This document shows positions 36,410-48,970 of a stretch of DNA of 64,000 bases, one piece after another. A model generated the notes under the pieces. The model ran no database searches. It had not been told where the DNA came from and was given only the letters and a program-made list of their open reading frames with translations. The translations under genes and the position numbers were made by a program. The stretch is from Lepturacanthus savala (taxonomy: Eukaryota > Chordata > Actinopteri > Scombriformes > Trichiuridae), in NCBI GenBank assembly GCA_030544235.1, contig CM060475.1, forward strand, positions 9,346,909-9,410,908, written 5' to 3'. Numbering within the stretch: the stretch's first letter is position 1; each line of letters starts with the position of its first letter.

Positions 36410-36590
36410 TATATATGTATATGGCAACAATTACTTTATTTTTCTAAAAAGCTGTGATATAAAATCGATGTTCCTTTAGTTAGGTGTAAAAAGGGGGCTT
36501 TTATTTTGAAGGACATACAATTTATGAGGTCACATGACCAGGATATCCCTATTGCTGATGGAGATTTGACATGTGAGCATCATAGACTCA
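36410..36590 (+). repeat. Family A copy
   Basis: ggcaacaattactttatttt, then core at about 36530. It abuts the family B copy on its left. Confidence 0.75.
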
Positions 36591-36739
36591 TTAAGTTGTC
36601 TTTTCCGACAATTTTTTTGGACTAATGTTGACCAAGTGGTATGATAAATGACTTAGAGGTTTATACATGTTAGTTTAATTGGTTTCTTCCACGTAGCTAG
36701 CTGCTACATGTGTCCTTCAAAGTAAAAGCCCCCTTTTCA

Positions 36740-36985
36740 CAGTTCTGATGCTGATTGAACCGGGTCCACGTGCTTCATCTGGCAGCTGTCGCATGTCGAG
36801 AGGCTATTTGTCGTGTAATTAACATGAAAGTAAACTGGACGAAAGGCGGCAGCTGGAGGCAAAATGCTCTCGTCGGCACGTTAATTAACACACTGGAACT
36901 TTATTTAGTTTAAGGCTGAGAGATTAAGTCGCCACGCGAACGGCTGTAGGAAATTCCCAGCTACACGGTAGCTAAACACACAGCT
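36740..36985. other. Unique island, possible conserved noncoding DNA
   Basis: Non-repetitive block with two ttaattaa-type homeodomain motifs (tgtaattaacatg, cgttaattaacac). No coding potential. Confidence 0.3.
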
Positions 36986-37084
36986 AACGGTTATTTATCA
37001 TGGATTAATCATAAAATCTCATATTTATATTCTGATATGTTATTTTGTGTGAAGAAGTTATGTTTATTATATATATTATATATG

Positions 37085-37255
37085 GCAAGGAAAAGCCTTA
37101 AATTAGCATGTGTGTGTGTGTTTATTGTTTTTAGCAGGAAAATTGGCCTAAAAAGTTTTTTTTTTGAGTTGAAAATATGTTTAATTAATGTAGAAAGGGT
37201 GGTCCCCATAATGTAGGTGTTTGACCTTATGAGGACCCCACAGCCTCAGATAAAT

Positions 37256-37302
<47 letters not shown>

Positions 37303-37740
37303 GTTTTTGGCAGGAACATTGGCCTAAAAAAGTTCTTTTTTAGTTTAAAATGTATTTAATTCATGTAGAAAGTGTGGTCCCCATAGGGTAGGTGTTTGAC
37401 CCTATGAGGACCCCATAGCATCAGATTGATGAGAGTGTGTGTGTGTGTGTTTATTGTTTTTGGGAGGAAAAAAATGTTTGAGTTTCAAATTTGTTTAATT
37501 TATGTAGAAACGGTGGTCCCCATAATGTAGGTGTTTGACCCTATGAGGACCCCACAGCATCAGATAAACGAGAGTGTGTGTGAGTGTGTGTGTGTTTATT
37601 GTTTTTGGCAGGAAAAGTTTTTTTGAGTTGAAAATATGTTTAATTTATGTAGAAACGGTGGTCCCCATAATGTAGGTGTTTGACCCTATGAGGACCCCAC
37701 AGCATCAGATAAATGAGAGTGTGTGTGTGTGTAAGGACGT
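37085..37740 (+). repeat. GT-anchored tandem repeat (family E)
   Basis: Four units of about 120-180 bp: gtagaaagggtggtccccat, tgtttgaccctatgaggacc, then a GT run and tttattgtttttgg. Confidence 0.85.
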
Positions 37741-38089
37741 TTGGATGCCAGTCATTCCGTGGGTGTGAGTTTTATCAGTGTGTGTCAACGCAGCTCGCTG
37801 TTCTGCACAGGTACACACACACACACACACACACACTGCTCCCTTATAAATACACATAAAACACCTGGTGTTCTACGTATTAACTTAATTAAAAATAATA
37901 CTTAAAAATAAAATATGTCATGTGGTGATATGTAGGTTACACAGGAAACATGACTGACCTCTTATTCTAAGTGGGGCATCATTTCATGATGGTAACAGCT
38001 GCTACTTTTATTATTTATACATTAAAAGTCTCAAAGTTTAAAAAAAAACCTACAGACGTACATCATTTCTACTCAATATAACATCTATA

Positions 38090-38094
<5 letters not shown>

Positions 38095-38136
<42 letters not shown>
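38095..38136. repeat. (TA)21 microsatellite
   Basis: Uninterrupted TA run. Confidence 0.95.
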
Positions 38137-38137
<1 letters not shown>

Positions 38138-38856
38138 CTACAGGTTGTTTCTAATAGTTTATTATCAGTTAATGTCATTAATGATTTATTATTATATCAT
38201 TTTCATTGTATTGCATTATATTAACTGCTATACTGTTGATTTTCCTGTTTTTTTATGATATATTGAACTAGAATCCTAAGTTTAAACTATTTCTAGGAAG
38301 AAAACACATCAAATTTGTCACTTTAGAGACCGAAGACACCAAGTGTTTGATTTGAGACGTGTCGTATCGTTGTTATCCAGCTGAAAGCGTGAAATCAGTG
38401 TTTAGACGGAGACGATTTGGCTCCTTCTGTGTTCTAAAATAAAATATGTGGGAATGTAAGACGTGTTTATCCCTCTGGGAGATTCAGTCCAGTTTTCCAT
38501 TCCCCTCCTTCTTTCCCCTCCACTCAGAGCTGCGTTTACTGAACCTGAACAATTACTTTATATATATTTATAGATATATAAAGTCAGTATTTCACACTGC
38601 TTTTATTCTCCTGATAACGTAACTATGATAAACTATGAATAACTTTCTTTTTAAAGCAGGCGACTGATTAAAAACTTCACGAAACAGCAACAGGATGGAA
38701 CTAGAATGAATTAAAGAGGCATTTTCTCGTCATTTCATGTTAAATGAAATGTTGTGTGTGTGGAGGATGCTGCTTCTTACCTTGCAGATGAGAACAGAGC
38801 TGGTGGGAGATTGAGAGAGAAATGTCAGATATGCAACTGTGGACGGCTGAAAACAC

Positions 38857-38858
<2 letters not shown>

Positions 38859-38888
<30 letters not shown>
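38859..38888. repeat. (GA)15 microsatellite
   Basis: gagaga run. Confidence 0.9.
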
Positions 38889-38893
<5 letters not shown>

Positions 38894-39263
38894 ATTTCAG
38901 AGAGTGGGGATATACCAAGGTCGAACCAGGCTGATTATACACACCAGCATCTAACCTTAGGTCCACAACGTGCTTTACAGCTGTTTAAAACACACAGACA
39001 TTAGGAAAAGGTTGTAATTTAGTGTTTTCCAGAGTTTCTAGTGGCCAAAACTGGAATTGTAGGTCAAAGAACCAACAAACTTCACTTTATGTCAGACACA
39101 AACCTTCAGAATTTACTCTAAAAGTCAACGAATAAAAGGTTTTTGCCCAAAAATCCTCAAAAATACTATAAATATAAATAAATGATACTATTATTACTAC
39201 TGCTACTAATAAATAATACTATAAATAAATATGAATAATATGAATAATCTACTTCTACTTCCT

Positions 39264-39540
39264 GTTCCCTCCTCCCTCCCCCTAGCTGCTGTTGCTATGG
39301 TAACTTCCATCGTTAGAGCTCATTAACGAGGTCTGATCTTAGTTAAACTGGTAAAAAGAGGCTGATTCTGGACTAAAAGTGCTGTGATAAATGACTTACT
39401 GGCTTCTACATGTTAGTTTGATTGGTTTCTTCTATGTAGCTAGCTGCTAGCTGGTTAGCGACTAGCCCCGCCCACTGGAAAACAGCAACTGGACCAAACC
39501 ACTTTGAGTAGTAAAGGGGGGGGGGGTATAATTTTTCACA
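39264..39540. repeat. Family B copy
   Basis: tccctcctccctccccctag through gtaaaggggggggg. Confidence 0.7.
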
Positions 39541-39544
39541 GATT

Positions 39545-39735
39545 TTACATATGTATATGGAAACAATCACTTTATTTTTCTAAAGAGCTGTGATATAAAA
39601 TCTATGTTCCTTTAGTTAGGTGTAAAAAGGGGGCTTTTATTGTGAAGGACATACAATTTATGAGGTCATATGACCAGGATATCCCTATTGCTGATGGACA
39701 TTTTGACATGTGAGCATCGTTGTCTTATAACGTCT
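39545..39735 (+). repeat. Family A copy
   Basis: One core base is changed (GGTCATATGACC at about 39663). Again it sits directly right of family B. Confidence 0.7.
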
Positions 39736-39949
39736 TTTTGGACAATTTTTTTTGACTAATGTTGAACAAGTGGTGTGATAAATGATTCACTGGTTTCTAC
39801 ATGTTAGTTTAACTGGTTTCTTCCACGTAGCTAGCTGCTAGCTAACTGTCAAAATTAGCCGTTAGCCCACTGGACCAAACTACTTTAAGGAATAAGGGGG
39901 GGAGGGGTCATAGTTTCCAAAATTCAAAATAAAAGTTCAGTTGTTAGAC

Positions 39950-40035
39950 AGTGATGCTGTCCATCAGCAATAGGGATATCCTGGTCATGTGACCTTATAA
40001 ATTGCATGTCTTTCAAAATAAAAGCCCCCTTTTAA
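39950..40035 (-). repeat. Family A fragment
   Basis: gatgctgtccatcagcaata, then GGTCATGTGACC and cttcaaaataaaagccccct-like sequence. Confidence 0.7.
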
Positions 40036-40205
40036 CTGCTTTAACCACTGCTGCATCAGGACTGAACCAGACAGGAAGCAGCTCCTGGTTTAAGAATGAG
40101 ATTCTTCTTCTTCTGTTTATTATGAAGCGTCTGCAACAAACGACCCGTCACAATAAAACATCCGAGTCTATTGTCTTCATTGTCCAGACAGGACCACACG
40201 CACAC

Positions 40206-40237
<32 letters not shown>

Positions 40238-40839
40238 TGGGCTAATGTGTGTGTGAACAGCTGATGGAACGGCTAAATATACAGTTTGGCCATGAACGCA
40301 CCAGGAGGACTAAGAACTGATCATTCAATAATAATAAAAAAAACTGTACAAAATAATATTAATAAATAAAAAAAATAAAATAAAAATTCATGAGGAAACC
40401 CCAGAGACAGGAGTTTGGAAATGGCTAAAAAAATAAAATATATAAATAAAAAAAATGTAAAAAAAAAAATAAAATAAATTAAAATAATCATAAATATATA
40501 CTATATAAATATAATCATATAAAAATAATACATTTTATAAAAATAATAAAAGGTCATACAATACTTAAAGAGTAAGTCATGGTAGTAGTAGTAATAGTAG
40601 TAAAAGTAATGTAATATTATTTTTAATAAATATGATTTAATTTCATACAAGTAAAAAGATTAAATAAAAATATTGATACATAACTAAAAAATATAAATAA
40701 TAAAAAAATAATATAACAAATAATAATAATAATACAAAAATCTATTTATAAAAAATAAATAGATAACAGACAAATAAATAAAATAATACACTATTGTCAG
40801 TTTCTTTCCTTTCATTCAGACATTAAATATCTGAAATAG

Positions 40840-40852
40840 CTGATTGTGTGTT

Positions 40853-40886
<34 letters not shown>

Positions 40887-41015
40887 TTGTTTTTGGCCCA
40901 AAAAGTGTTTTTTGAGTTGAAAATATGTTTAATTCATGTAGAAAGGGTGGTCCCCATAATGTAGGTGTTTGACCCTATGAGGACCCCACAGCATCAGATA
41001 AATGAGAGTGTGTGT

Positions 41016-41066
<51 letters not shown>

Positions 41067-41100
41067 TGTGTGTGTGTGTGTGTGAGTGTGTGTGTGTTGT
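40840..41100 (+). repeat. Family E copy with long GT runs
   Basis: Contains gtagaaagggtggtccccat and gtttgaccctatgaggacc, flanked by GT arrays on both sides. Confidence 0.8.
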
Positions 41101-41449
41101 CCTGGAAACATCCTCCATTTGGGAGAAATCAAACTCAGACAATGGGTTAAAATCCGGAAAAGTAAAAATAACCTCCTGTCACGGCCCAGAAATCATTGCA
41201 TCTTCCTTATAAGGACAACGTGCATGTAAACAGACTCAGGCCTTCTACTCACTGCTGTGGAGGTTTCAGAGTAAATACACAGGCAAAAACAGTCCGATGA
41301 CAAAGTATTACGGCTTGACCTTTGACCCCTCCCCCCTTTCTTCCAAAGAGGAGATAAATGTGCAGTGAAGAAGACGAACGGCTGAATGTTCAACACGTTT
41401 GTCCTTCTTATTCATAGCAGGTGCATAAAGTAAGAAGATCTGTATGTGA

Positions 41450-42143
41450 GTATGTTGGGTGTGAAAAGGGGGCTTTTATTTTGAAGGGCATGCAACTTAT
41501 GAGGTCACATGACCAGGATATCCCTATTGCTGGTGGACATGTGAGCATCACTGTCTCACAACTGAAGGTTGACTTTTAGTCAGAATTTGGAAATTTTCCA
41601 CAAAACATGTGCTGCTTAATGTAAAATAATGCATTTCTTAATTAATTCCTAGGCTAACGGCTAATTTTGACAGTCAGCTAGCAGCTAGCAGCTAGCTAAC
41701 ATGGTAGAAACCAACTAAACTACTACTTCATCGCACCACTTTTAGTCCAGAATCAGCCTTTTTTTTTACCAGTTTAACTGATTAAGATCAGACCTAATGA
41801 TCGTTAACGAGCTCTACAATTGTAGTTACCATAGCAACAGTGACTCGGGGGAGGGGCATCACTGAGCATCACTGTCTCACAACAGAAGGTTAACTTTTAT
41901 TCACAATTTTGGAAAAAATTTCACTAAATAAAACATCGAACTTGAATTTAATTCAATTTTTTATGTGTTTTTTTCTAATATTATGAAATATATTTGTTGC
42001 CTTATGTCAACAATATGCAAATATGATAAATTCCTAGTGTATAAACCTAATTGAGTCATTTTTCTTGAATATTTCTATGATTCAGGTCATTTAAATACTA
42101 CAAAACATGTTTTACAGAGTATTATTCAATGCAATAGAAGGTT
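41450..42143 (+). repeat. Family A copy interrupted by inverted family B
   Basis: Core at about 41505. Family B (minus) occupies about 41640-41860, and family A resumes with aaataaaacatcgaacttg and ends attcaatgcaatagaaggtt. It is the fullest view of the family's right half. Confidence 0.7.
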
Positions 42144-42774
42144 TTTTATTCTTCTACACGCACATTTATTCATGAATATAGAGGATAGATATAAAAGTAT
42201 AATATAATAATATTTAGGAGTGTTTTTAAACATGTAAGTGAATGATTTGCCCTCTTTAAGCTGTGAGTTCAGCAGCCTCCAGCTGTGAAAGCAGCGTTTC
42301 CTGCCTGAAACCGTCCAGGAAATAAAACGCTGTTAATCTGTTGATGATAAATAAATAATCTGATTGATCAACATCTTTTTAGTTCCAGCTGAAAAATAAA
42401 AGCACAGAAACGTCCCACCACTAACTATTATTTTATTATTTTTGTTGAAGGAGCAGCTGCTGCAACGCGTCCTTACATGGAGAAAATACTCAGCGACTCT
42501 GACCTGAAACCAGAAGCAGGAGGTGATGATGCAGCGAGTGAAGCAGGAAACCACCACACACAGGAAACTACACGGTAAGAACAGGTGATGTTCACACTGA
42601 CACACAGGAAAACACACTGGCAGAAGTTATACATATAGTTAAATATATATAGAAGAAAAAGTAGCTCAGGATAGTTTCATACGATGTAAGTCAATGGGAA
42701 TTTATTAGGTTTAAACACTCTAAATATTATTTCTGTCACTAACCTTTTATGCAACAAAATGTGACTAAGTGCTT

Positions 42775-43774
42775 CAAACAATAATAATAAAAATAATAAA
42801 AAATAATATTAATAAATAATAAAATAAAAATGACTATAAAATATAAATAACAACAATAATAAAACTATCTTGTTTCATGAGGAAAACCCCAGAGACAGGA
42901 AATAGCTAAAAAATAAAATATATCAATAAAATATATATATAATATTTAAAATAAAAATAAAAAAAAATTAAAAAAATATTCCCTATTATTACTTTTCATT
43001 CATTTTTTTATTTGAAAATGTATTTTATATTTTATATATTGAGGTGAAAATGAATGAGTGAATAAATACATATATTTTAAAATGAATAAATAAAATAGAA
43101 AATCAAATAAATGGGAAGATAATACACCAATAATATATAATAATACATTTATAATTATACATAATGAAATACAAATAAATAAAAATGAATAATAATAATA
43201 ATAATAGAAATAAAAATAAAAAAATTAAATAAATATGGACATTTATTGGTATATTTATTTAAGTAGTGAGACTTTATTTATTTATTTATTTTAAATAAAT
43301 AGTTATATTTTAAAATTAATAAATCAAATAGAAAATCAAATAAATGGGAAGATAATACACCAATAAATTATTAAATGATTTATTAAATAATAAATGAATA
43401 AATAGCTCATAAAATGCTAAATTAAATAATTAATTTTATTTATGTAGTGAGACTTTATTTATTTATTCTCTGGGTTTCCTACACTTTTATTTAAATAGAT
43501 AAATAAATAGATATATTTTAAAGTTAATAATTAAAATAGAAAATCAAATAAATAGGAAAATTATACATATATATATATATTAAATAATACAAAATCAATT
43601 ATTATTATTAATAAATTCATTAAATGCAATAAAAATATTGATTTATTTACTTATTTATTCTCTGGGTTTCCTACACTTTTATTTAAATAGATAAATAAAT
43701 TATTTAAAATTAAATATGTTTTACAATTAATAAATAAAAGAAAATCAAATAACTAGTTAAATTATATATTTATA

Positions 43775-43828
<54 letters not shown>

Positions 43829-43930
43829 ATAATACAAAATAATTTATTATTATTATTATTAATAAAATAAATAAATTCATAAAATGGAATAAATATTTAT
43901 TTATTTATTCTCTGGTTTTCCTACACTTTA
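42775..43930. repeat. AT-rich low-complexity block
   Basis: aataaata and ttatttat runs with internal direct repeats (cctacacttttatttaaatag twice) and a (TA)n near 43785-43822. No coding. Confidence 0.8.
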
Positions 43931-44134
43931 TTTTACAATCTAATACAATCTAATACTTCTACAACCATAACTTTTAATGTTATATTAGAGTTCAACCCGA
44001 GTTTCTTCTACCTGAGACACTCAGGTAAACAGGCCAAACCACAGGAAAACTCTACGTTATAATGTATAATAACATCAGTAATAATATATTAAATGTTTAC
44101 CACTAAATGTCAGTGTTTTATGATGCTAGAATAT

Positions 44135-44136
<2 letters not shown>

Positions 44137-44202
<66 letters not shown>
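44137..44202. repeat. Pure (CAG)22 trinucleotide repeat
   Basis: 22 uninterrupted CAG units. No recognised gene spans it. Confidence 0.97.
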
Positions 44203-44205
<3 letters not shown>

Positions 44206-44700
44206 CGTTACTCTGCTGATATCATGGAGTTACTGATGCAGCACGTATAGGACGGAGGATGACGGAGGCTTTACCCCATCACATGTGTTTACTCTGGACC
44301 ACTTCCTGCTGCTGTTGGCAGCTTCACACACATTCCCCCCTCTCTGCTCTCCAGATATAGCCAGCTATGTGGAGGAGCCCACCGCCAGCTTCTCCCCGGA
44401 GGCCTCCGGCTAAAAGCAGGATTTGTCCCGTTCGGTTCCTGAAGAACCCAGAAGTCACAGAACTTTCTGCCCCGAAACCCAGTAGACTTACAATACATGA
44501 GACTTTAGAAGGTTCCTGGACATGATTCATAGGCAAAATGTTCATATTAATCATGATAAGCCTGAATATTACGTCTAAAAGCTGCTTCACCAAGTTCAGT
44601 TAAAACAAACACATCCCTGAATGTGTCTCGATGCAAATGAACACAATAAAGCTGATGTGATTACAGGAACACTGCAATTTAAATGCCTTAATCTGGTGAT
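44203..44700. other. Unique block beside the CAG repeat
   Basis: Single-copy-looking. Overlapping minus-strand frames at 44289-44593 have no recognisable domain. Confidence 0.35.
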
Positions 44701-44870
44701 CTAGCTTTAATGAGGTGTGTGTGTGTGTGTGTGTGTGATCCTTTATTTATATCCAGTCGATAGCTGATTTTCTGTGAATTCCAGAAAGTGAGTGACATGA
44801 AGGAAGTGACTGACGGTGTTTAAAAGCCTGAAGGCGAGCAGGCACATGTCAGTGTGACTGATCAGTAGCT

Positions 44871-44935
<65 letters not shown>

Positions 44936-45055
44936 GTTTATCTGACATCGTGGGGTCCTCTGTCAAATTCCTACACTCTGGGGACCACCCTTTCTAAATG
45001 AAATAGATTCAAATCAAAAGATGCTAATGTATGGCTGATGTCCCCACCAAGATAG

Positions 45056-45143
<88 letters not shown>

Positions 45144-45277
45144 CACTTGTGTATATGATCCCATGGGGTCTTCTGTCAAATACCTACACTATGGGGACCA
45201 CCCTTTCTAAATGAAATAGACATAGTTTTAACTCCAAAAGATGCCAATGTATGGCTGATGTCCTCACCAAGATAGAT

Positions 45278-45314
<37 letters not shown>

Positions 45315-45900
45315 CACACTTGTGTATCTGACCCCATGGGGTCTTCTGTCAAATACCTACACTATGGGGACCACCCTTTCTAAATGAAATAGACATAGTT
45401 TAGATTCAACCCCCCCAAAAATATTTTAGGCCAATGTCCCCACCAAGATTAATAAGAAAACACACACACTCATTAATCTGACCACGTGGGGACCTCTGTC
45501 AAATTCTTACACTCTGGGGACCATCATTTCTAAATGAGATGGACATAGTTTTAACTAAAAAACATCTTTCAGACCAATGTCCCAACCAAGATAGATACAC
45601 ACACACACGCTTGTGTATCTGACCCCATGGGGTCCTCTGTCAAATACCTGCACTCTGGGGACCACCCTTTCTAAATGAAATCAACATAGATTGGATTCAA
45701 CTCCCCTCAAAAAAATATTTCAGGCCAATGTCCCCAACAAGATAGATAAACAAACACACACACACAGTCATTTATCTAACCATGTGGGGACCTCTGTCAA
45801 ATTCCTACACTTTGGTTAAACCATCACTGTTTTAACTAAAAAAAAAATCTTTCAGACCAATGTCCCAACTAAGACAGATAAACACACAAATGGTGCCCCT
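44700..45900 (-). repeat. Family E array, inverted orientation, with CA microsatellites
   Basis: At least six units of ctctggggaccaccctttct...catggggtcttctgtcaaat separated by CA runs (notably 44873-44932 and 45058-45133). Confidence 0.85.
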
Positions 45901-46319
45901 TTAATATAACTTGTTATGGATATATGTGACCTTTTTGAACCATAAGAGTTTATTGTTTATATCACTTAAACTTCTTCTAAGCTAATAAAATAGCTTAGAA
46001 AATAAGCTATGATACAATAAATTCTTCATATTGGCTATTTCACTGTCCATTCTGGAGACTTCCATCCAACAGAGAAGCTAATGAAGCTTCCTCAGCTAGC
46101 ATCTCTCCCAATATGGAATCAAACCAATAAATCCAGATTCTCATGTAAATACACCCACAAAGCTCTCACTACTGATCTCTCAATTTATCAAACGCTAAAT
46201 ATAAAACACCAGAAACCAACAATAGTTGGCGTCAAAAGGCCAAAGTAGCCGCATCAGGCTACTGTTTAACACTAATCCAGTGGATTGGATCCATTCTTCA
46301 ATTAATCCACATAAAACAA

Positions 46320-46575
46320 CTCCCCAAAAATAAATCCGCTGCACCTGATTGGCCGCGTCCTGTCACGCCGCCAAAGTAATCGCTCAAAATCCGGCGTCTC
46401 CAAAAGGACGGCATTCCCCGGAGATACCAGCGATCGCTGGAATATCGGAATGCTCCGCTAAAAATAACCCGAATCCATCTCTCGGATTTTTGGATAGCCC
46501 CTTGTCAAGGGTCCAGGAATAGCAAAGCATCTGGGGGTTATTCACCGTGAGATCAGATACCGAGAAAAATCTTTA
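46320..46575. promoter_or_regulatory. Candidate muscle/cardiac-type enhancer (motif cluster)
   Basis: In a non-repetitive GC-richer island: CATTCC (46412) and GGAATG (46447), both M-CAT/TEAD cores; CTAAAAATAA (46458-46467), a MEF2 consensus; and GATA motifs near 46423, 46493 and 46556. Function is inferred from motif clustering and from being about 14 kb upstream of pln. Confidence 0.3.
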
Positions 46576-46774
46576 TTTAAAAATGTATTTTCAGCTATTT
46601 GAGATTCATTTAGTGTTAAATATATCTATAAATCCAGTGTTGAGTGACTAGATTATAAAACTTTAAAGACTTCAGTGTCTTTAAGGTACAATATCTAAGG
46701 TTTTATGGCTCAAAAAATACCAAAACAGATATTTGGAGTTCCTGTTTCTTACAGTTTTTATATTTAAATGGTTT

Positions 46775-46960
46775 GTAAAGCTTTTATTTTGAAGGACATA
46801 CAATTTATGAGGTCACATGACCAGGATATCCCTATTGCTGATGGACATTTGACATGTGAGCATCACTGTTTCACAACCAAAGATTGTGTTTTATTATGAA
46901 AATTTTCACTTCATTCATTCATTTATTTATTTATTTATACATTTAACTCAATTTTGATGT
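46775..46960 (+). repeat. Family A copy
   Basis: Core at about 46813, followed by catcactgtttcacaacca. Confidence 0.75.
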
Positions 46961-46974
46961 TATACGTTTTTTTG

Positions 46975-47310
46975 AAATATGTTTAAAAAGGTGTATTTCT
47001 ATATGGAAACAATTATTTTATCTTAATTTTTCTAAACAAAATGTGATATAAAATCTGTTTTTACGGTTAGGCATGAAAAGGGGGCTTTTATTTTGAAGGA
47101 GATACAATTCATGAGGTCACATGACCAGGATATCCCTATTGCTGATGGACATCACTGTCTCACAACCAAAAGTTGTGTTTTATTCAGAATTTAGGAAAAA
47201 AATCACCAAAATAAAGTATCCTGAGTCGACATTTACAACATTTTCATACATATATAGATTTAAAATCTATTATTTAGGCTATTTTAAGTAATATTTCATG
47301 CAGTTAAGCT
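46975..47310 (+). repeat. Family A copy
   Basis: Core at about 47117; right end tttcatgcagttaag. Confidence 0.75.
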
Positions 47311-48284
47311 AAATATTGTTCAGTGACTAAATGTTTGCAACAGTAAACTAATTATGAAATGGGCTGCAATGTGCGAACTGACCACTAGATGCCACTAGAA
47401 ACGACGCACTGTACCTTTAATTTGTAATTTCCAGATATAAAACAGTGCAACAGTGCAATTTTAGACCATAATCTTAACAATATGTGTTTTGTTTGGTAAA
47501 TAAAAGGTAGAACAAAGGTAAATTCTATTGTCCAGGTCTATTTATTCTGGTAAATCACTGGATCGGCCATGTTGACAGCTGATATTTACTATTTATCTGT
47601 CTGTATTTATAGATCTAATAACCCAATGAGAACTGGAATAACCTCCATCCCTACGTGACCCTGCAGGACATACACAGGTACAGATCATAAATGGATGTAC
47701 ATTAATGGTCAAATGGTTCGAAAACGTAGGGAAAACCAATGGATTTTCAGATCCAAGGCCTTAAAACATCATATATATTCATTGATCTTTACCAAATGGA
47801 ATGAGATGAAGTCCAACGAGGATGACAAATGGTAGCGAGCGGATAGCGTGAGCTGCTAAATGCATAACTGAAGGTGGTTATCACCGGCTGTCATTAGAGC
47901 ACAGTGGACATTCTTTCCATTGATGCACCGGTGGACCATTGCACAAGTGAGTCTATAAAAAGATTCTATTCACGAGTACAACAGGCTGCACTGGAGTCCA
48001 GCAAAAAAACAGTGAAGGATGGGGTTAGCGTAGCGGTGAAGCTAACAGCTACCTGTGAACAGGGTTGCACCAAATGTTAAGATAAATGAAAATGCATTTT
48101 TATCAAGGTATTATGGTATTAAACTGATACAGAGATATTATATTGAATACAAGGTACATAGGACTTCTCCAGGTATTAGTCAGATCCCATGGAAAAAGAA
48201 ATAAAACTGCCAACTATTTAGATTTGATTGATTCATTGATTCATTGATTTGAGAAGGAAAACGTCCAAATCTGATTCTTTTCTT
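47311..48284. other. Intergenic, nothing recognised
   Basis: Mixed single-copy-looking DNA with a fragment resembling a common fish repeat (actagatgccactagaaac, 47383). Confidence 0.35.
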
Positions 48285-48779
48285 TCATTAACAGTTAACA
48301 ATTAATTAAATTGATTAGTAAATCAATTAGTCGCCAACTATTTACATAATCGATTAATGGATTTGAGTCATTTATTCAGTAGAAAACGTCTAAATTCTCT
48401 GGTTCCAGCTTCTGTTCTCTGATTATTTCCTGTTGGTCTTTTAGGTTGAATCTTCAGCGTAAGCTGCTTAAATCTTAATTCCATCCATTATATCTGTATA
48501 TCGCTCTCACCTGAGCTGATTCATCATCATACACTCGTTCTACTCTGGTGAAATGAATAAATAGACGCCACCTGAGCCTCCTCGTGATAATTTTAATGGT
48601 CACCATCATAAACCCTGAAGGCCACCAGGACACTCATGACTTCCAACTGAGTTATTGGTTCCAATTAGCATTAGATCATCGCTAAATGCTAATTGAACTT
48701 TAGCGTCTTCTCCGGGACAGAAAGGTTGAAGGTTCTGCTTTTCAGTCACAAACACTTTCTCCGACGGCCGAAATATCTG

Positions 48780-48970
48780 ATTGGCCACAGTTATTCGCAG
48801 CGTTTTGATATGATGGCGTCGCCGCTGATTGGCCGGAGAGGCCGGCCCTGATTGGCCGGAGGTGTCTACAGGGGTTTCTGTGGCGCCTTCGGCCTAAAGG
48901 TTGGACGAGAGCAGTGGAAAAATAACTGGTCTATTTATAAAAGGCCCATTTAACAGAACAGGGTCAAGTC
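48780..48970 (+). promoter_or_regulatory. Orphan promoter-like block (CCAAT x3, TATA, MEF2)
   Basis: Inverted CCAAT boxes (ATTGG) at 48780, 48828 and 48851 lie 85-156 bp upstream of TATAAAAGG (48936-48944), which overlaps the MEF2-like CTATTTATAA. A start site near 48970 is expected. It could serve a 5' noncoding exon of cd2 or an unrecognised transcript. Confidence 0.4.

Noticed and set aside
48606..48788. 60-codon minus-strand frame
   Set aside because: Reasonable composition but no recognisable motif, no splice context, and its start overlaps the CCAAT box; treated as chance.
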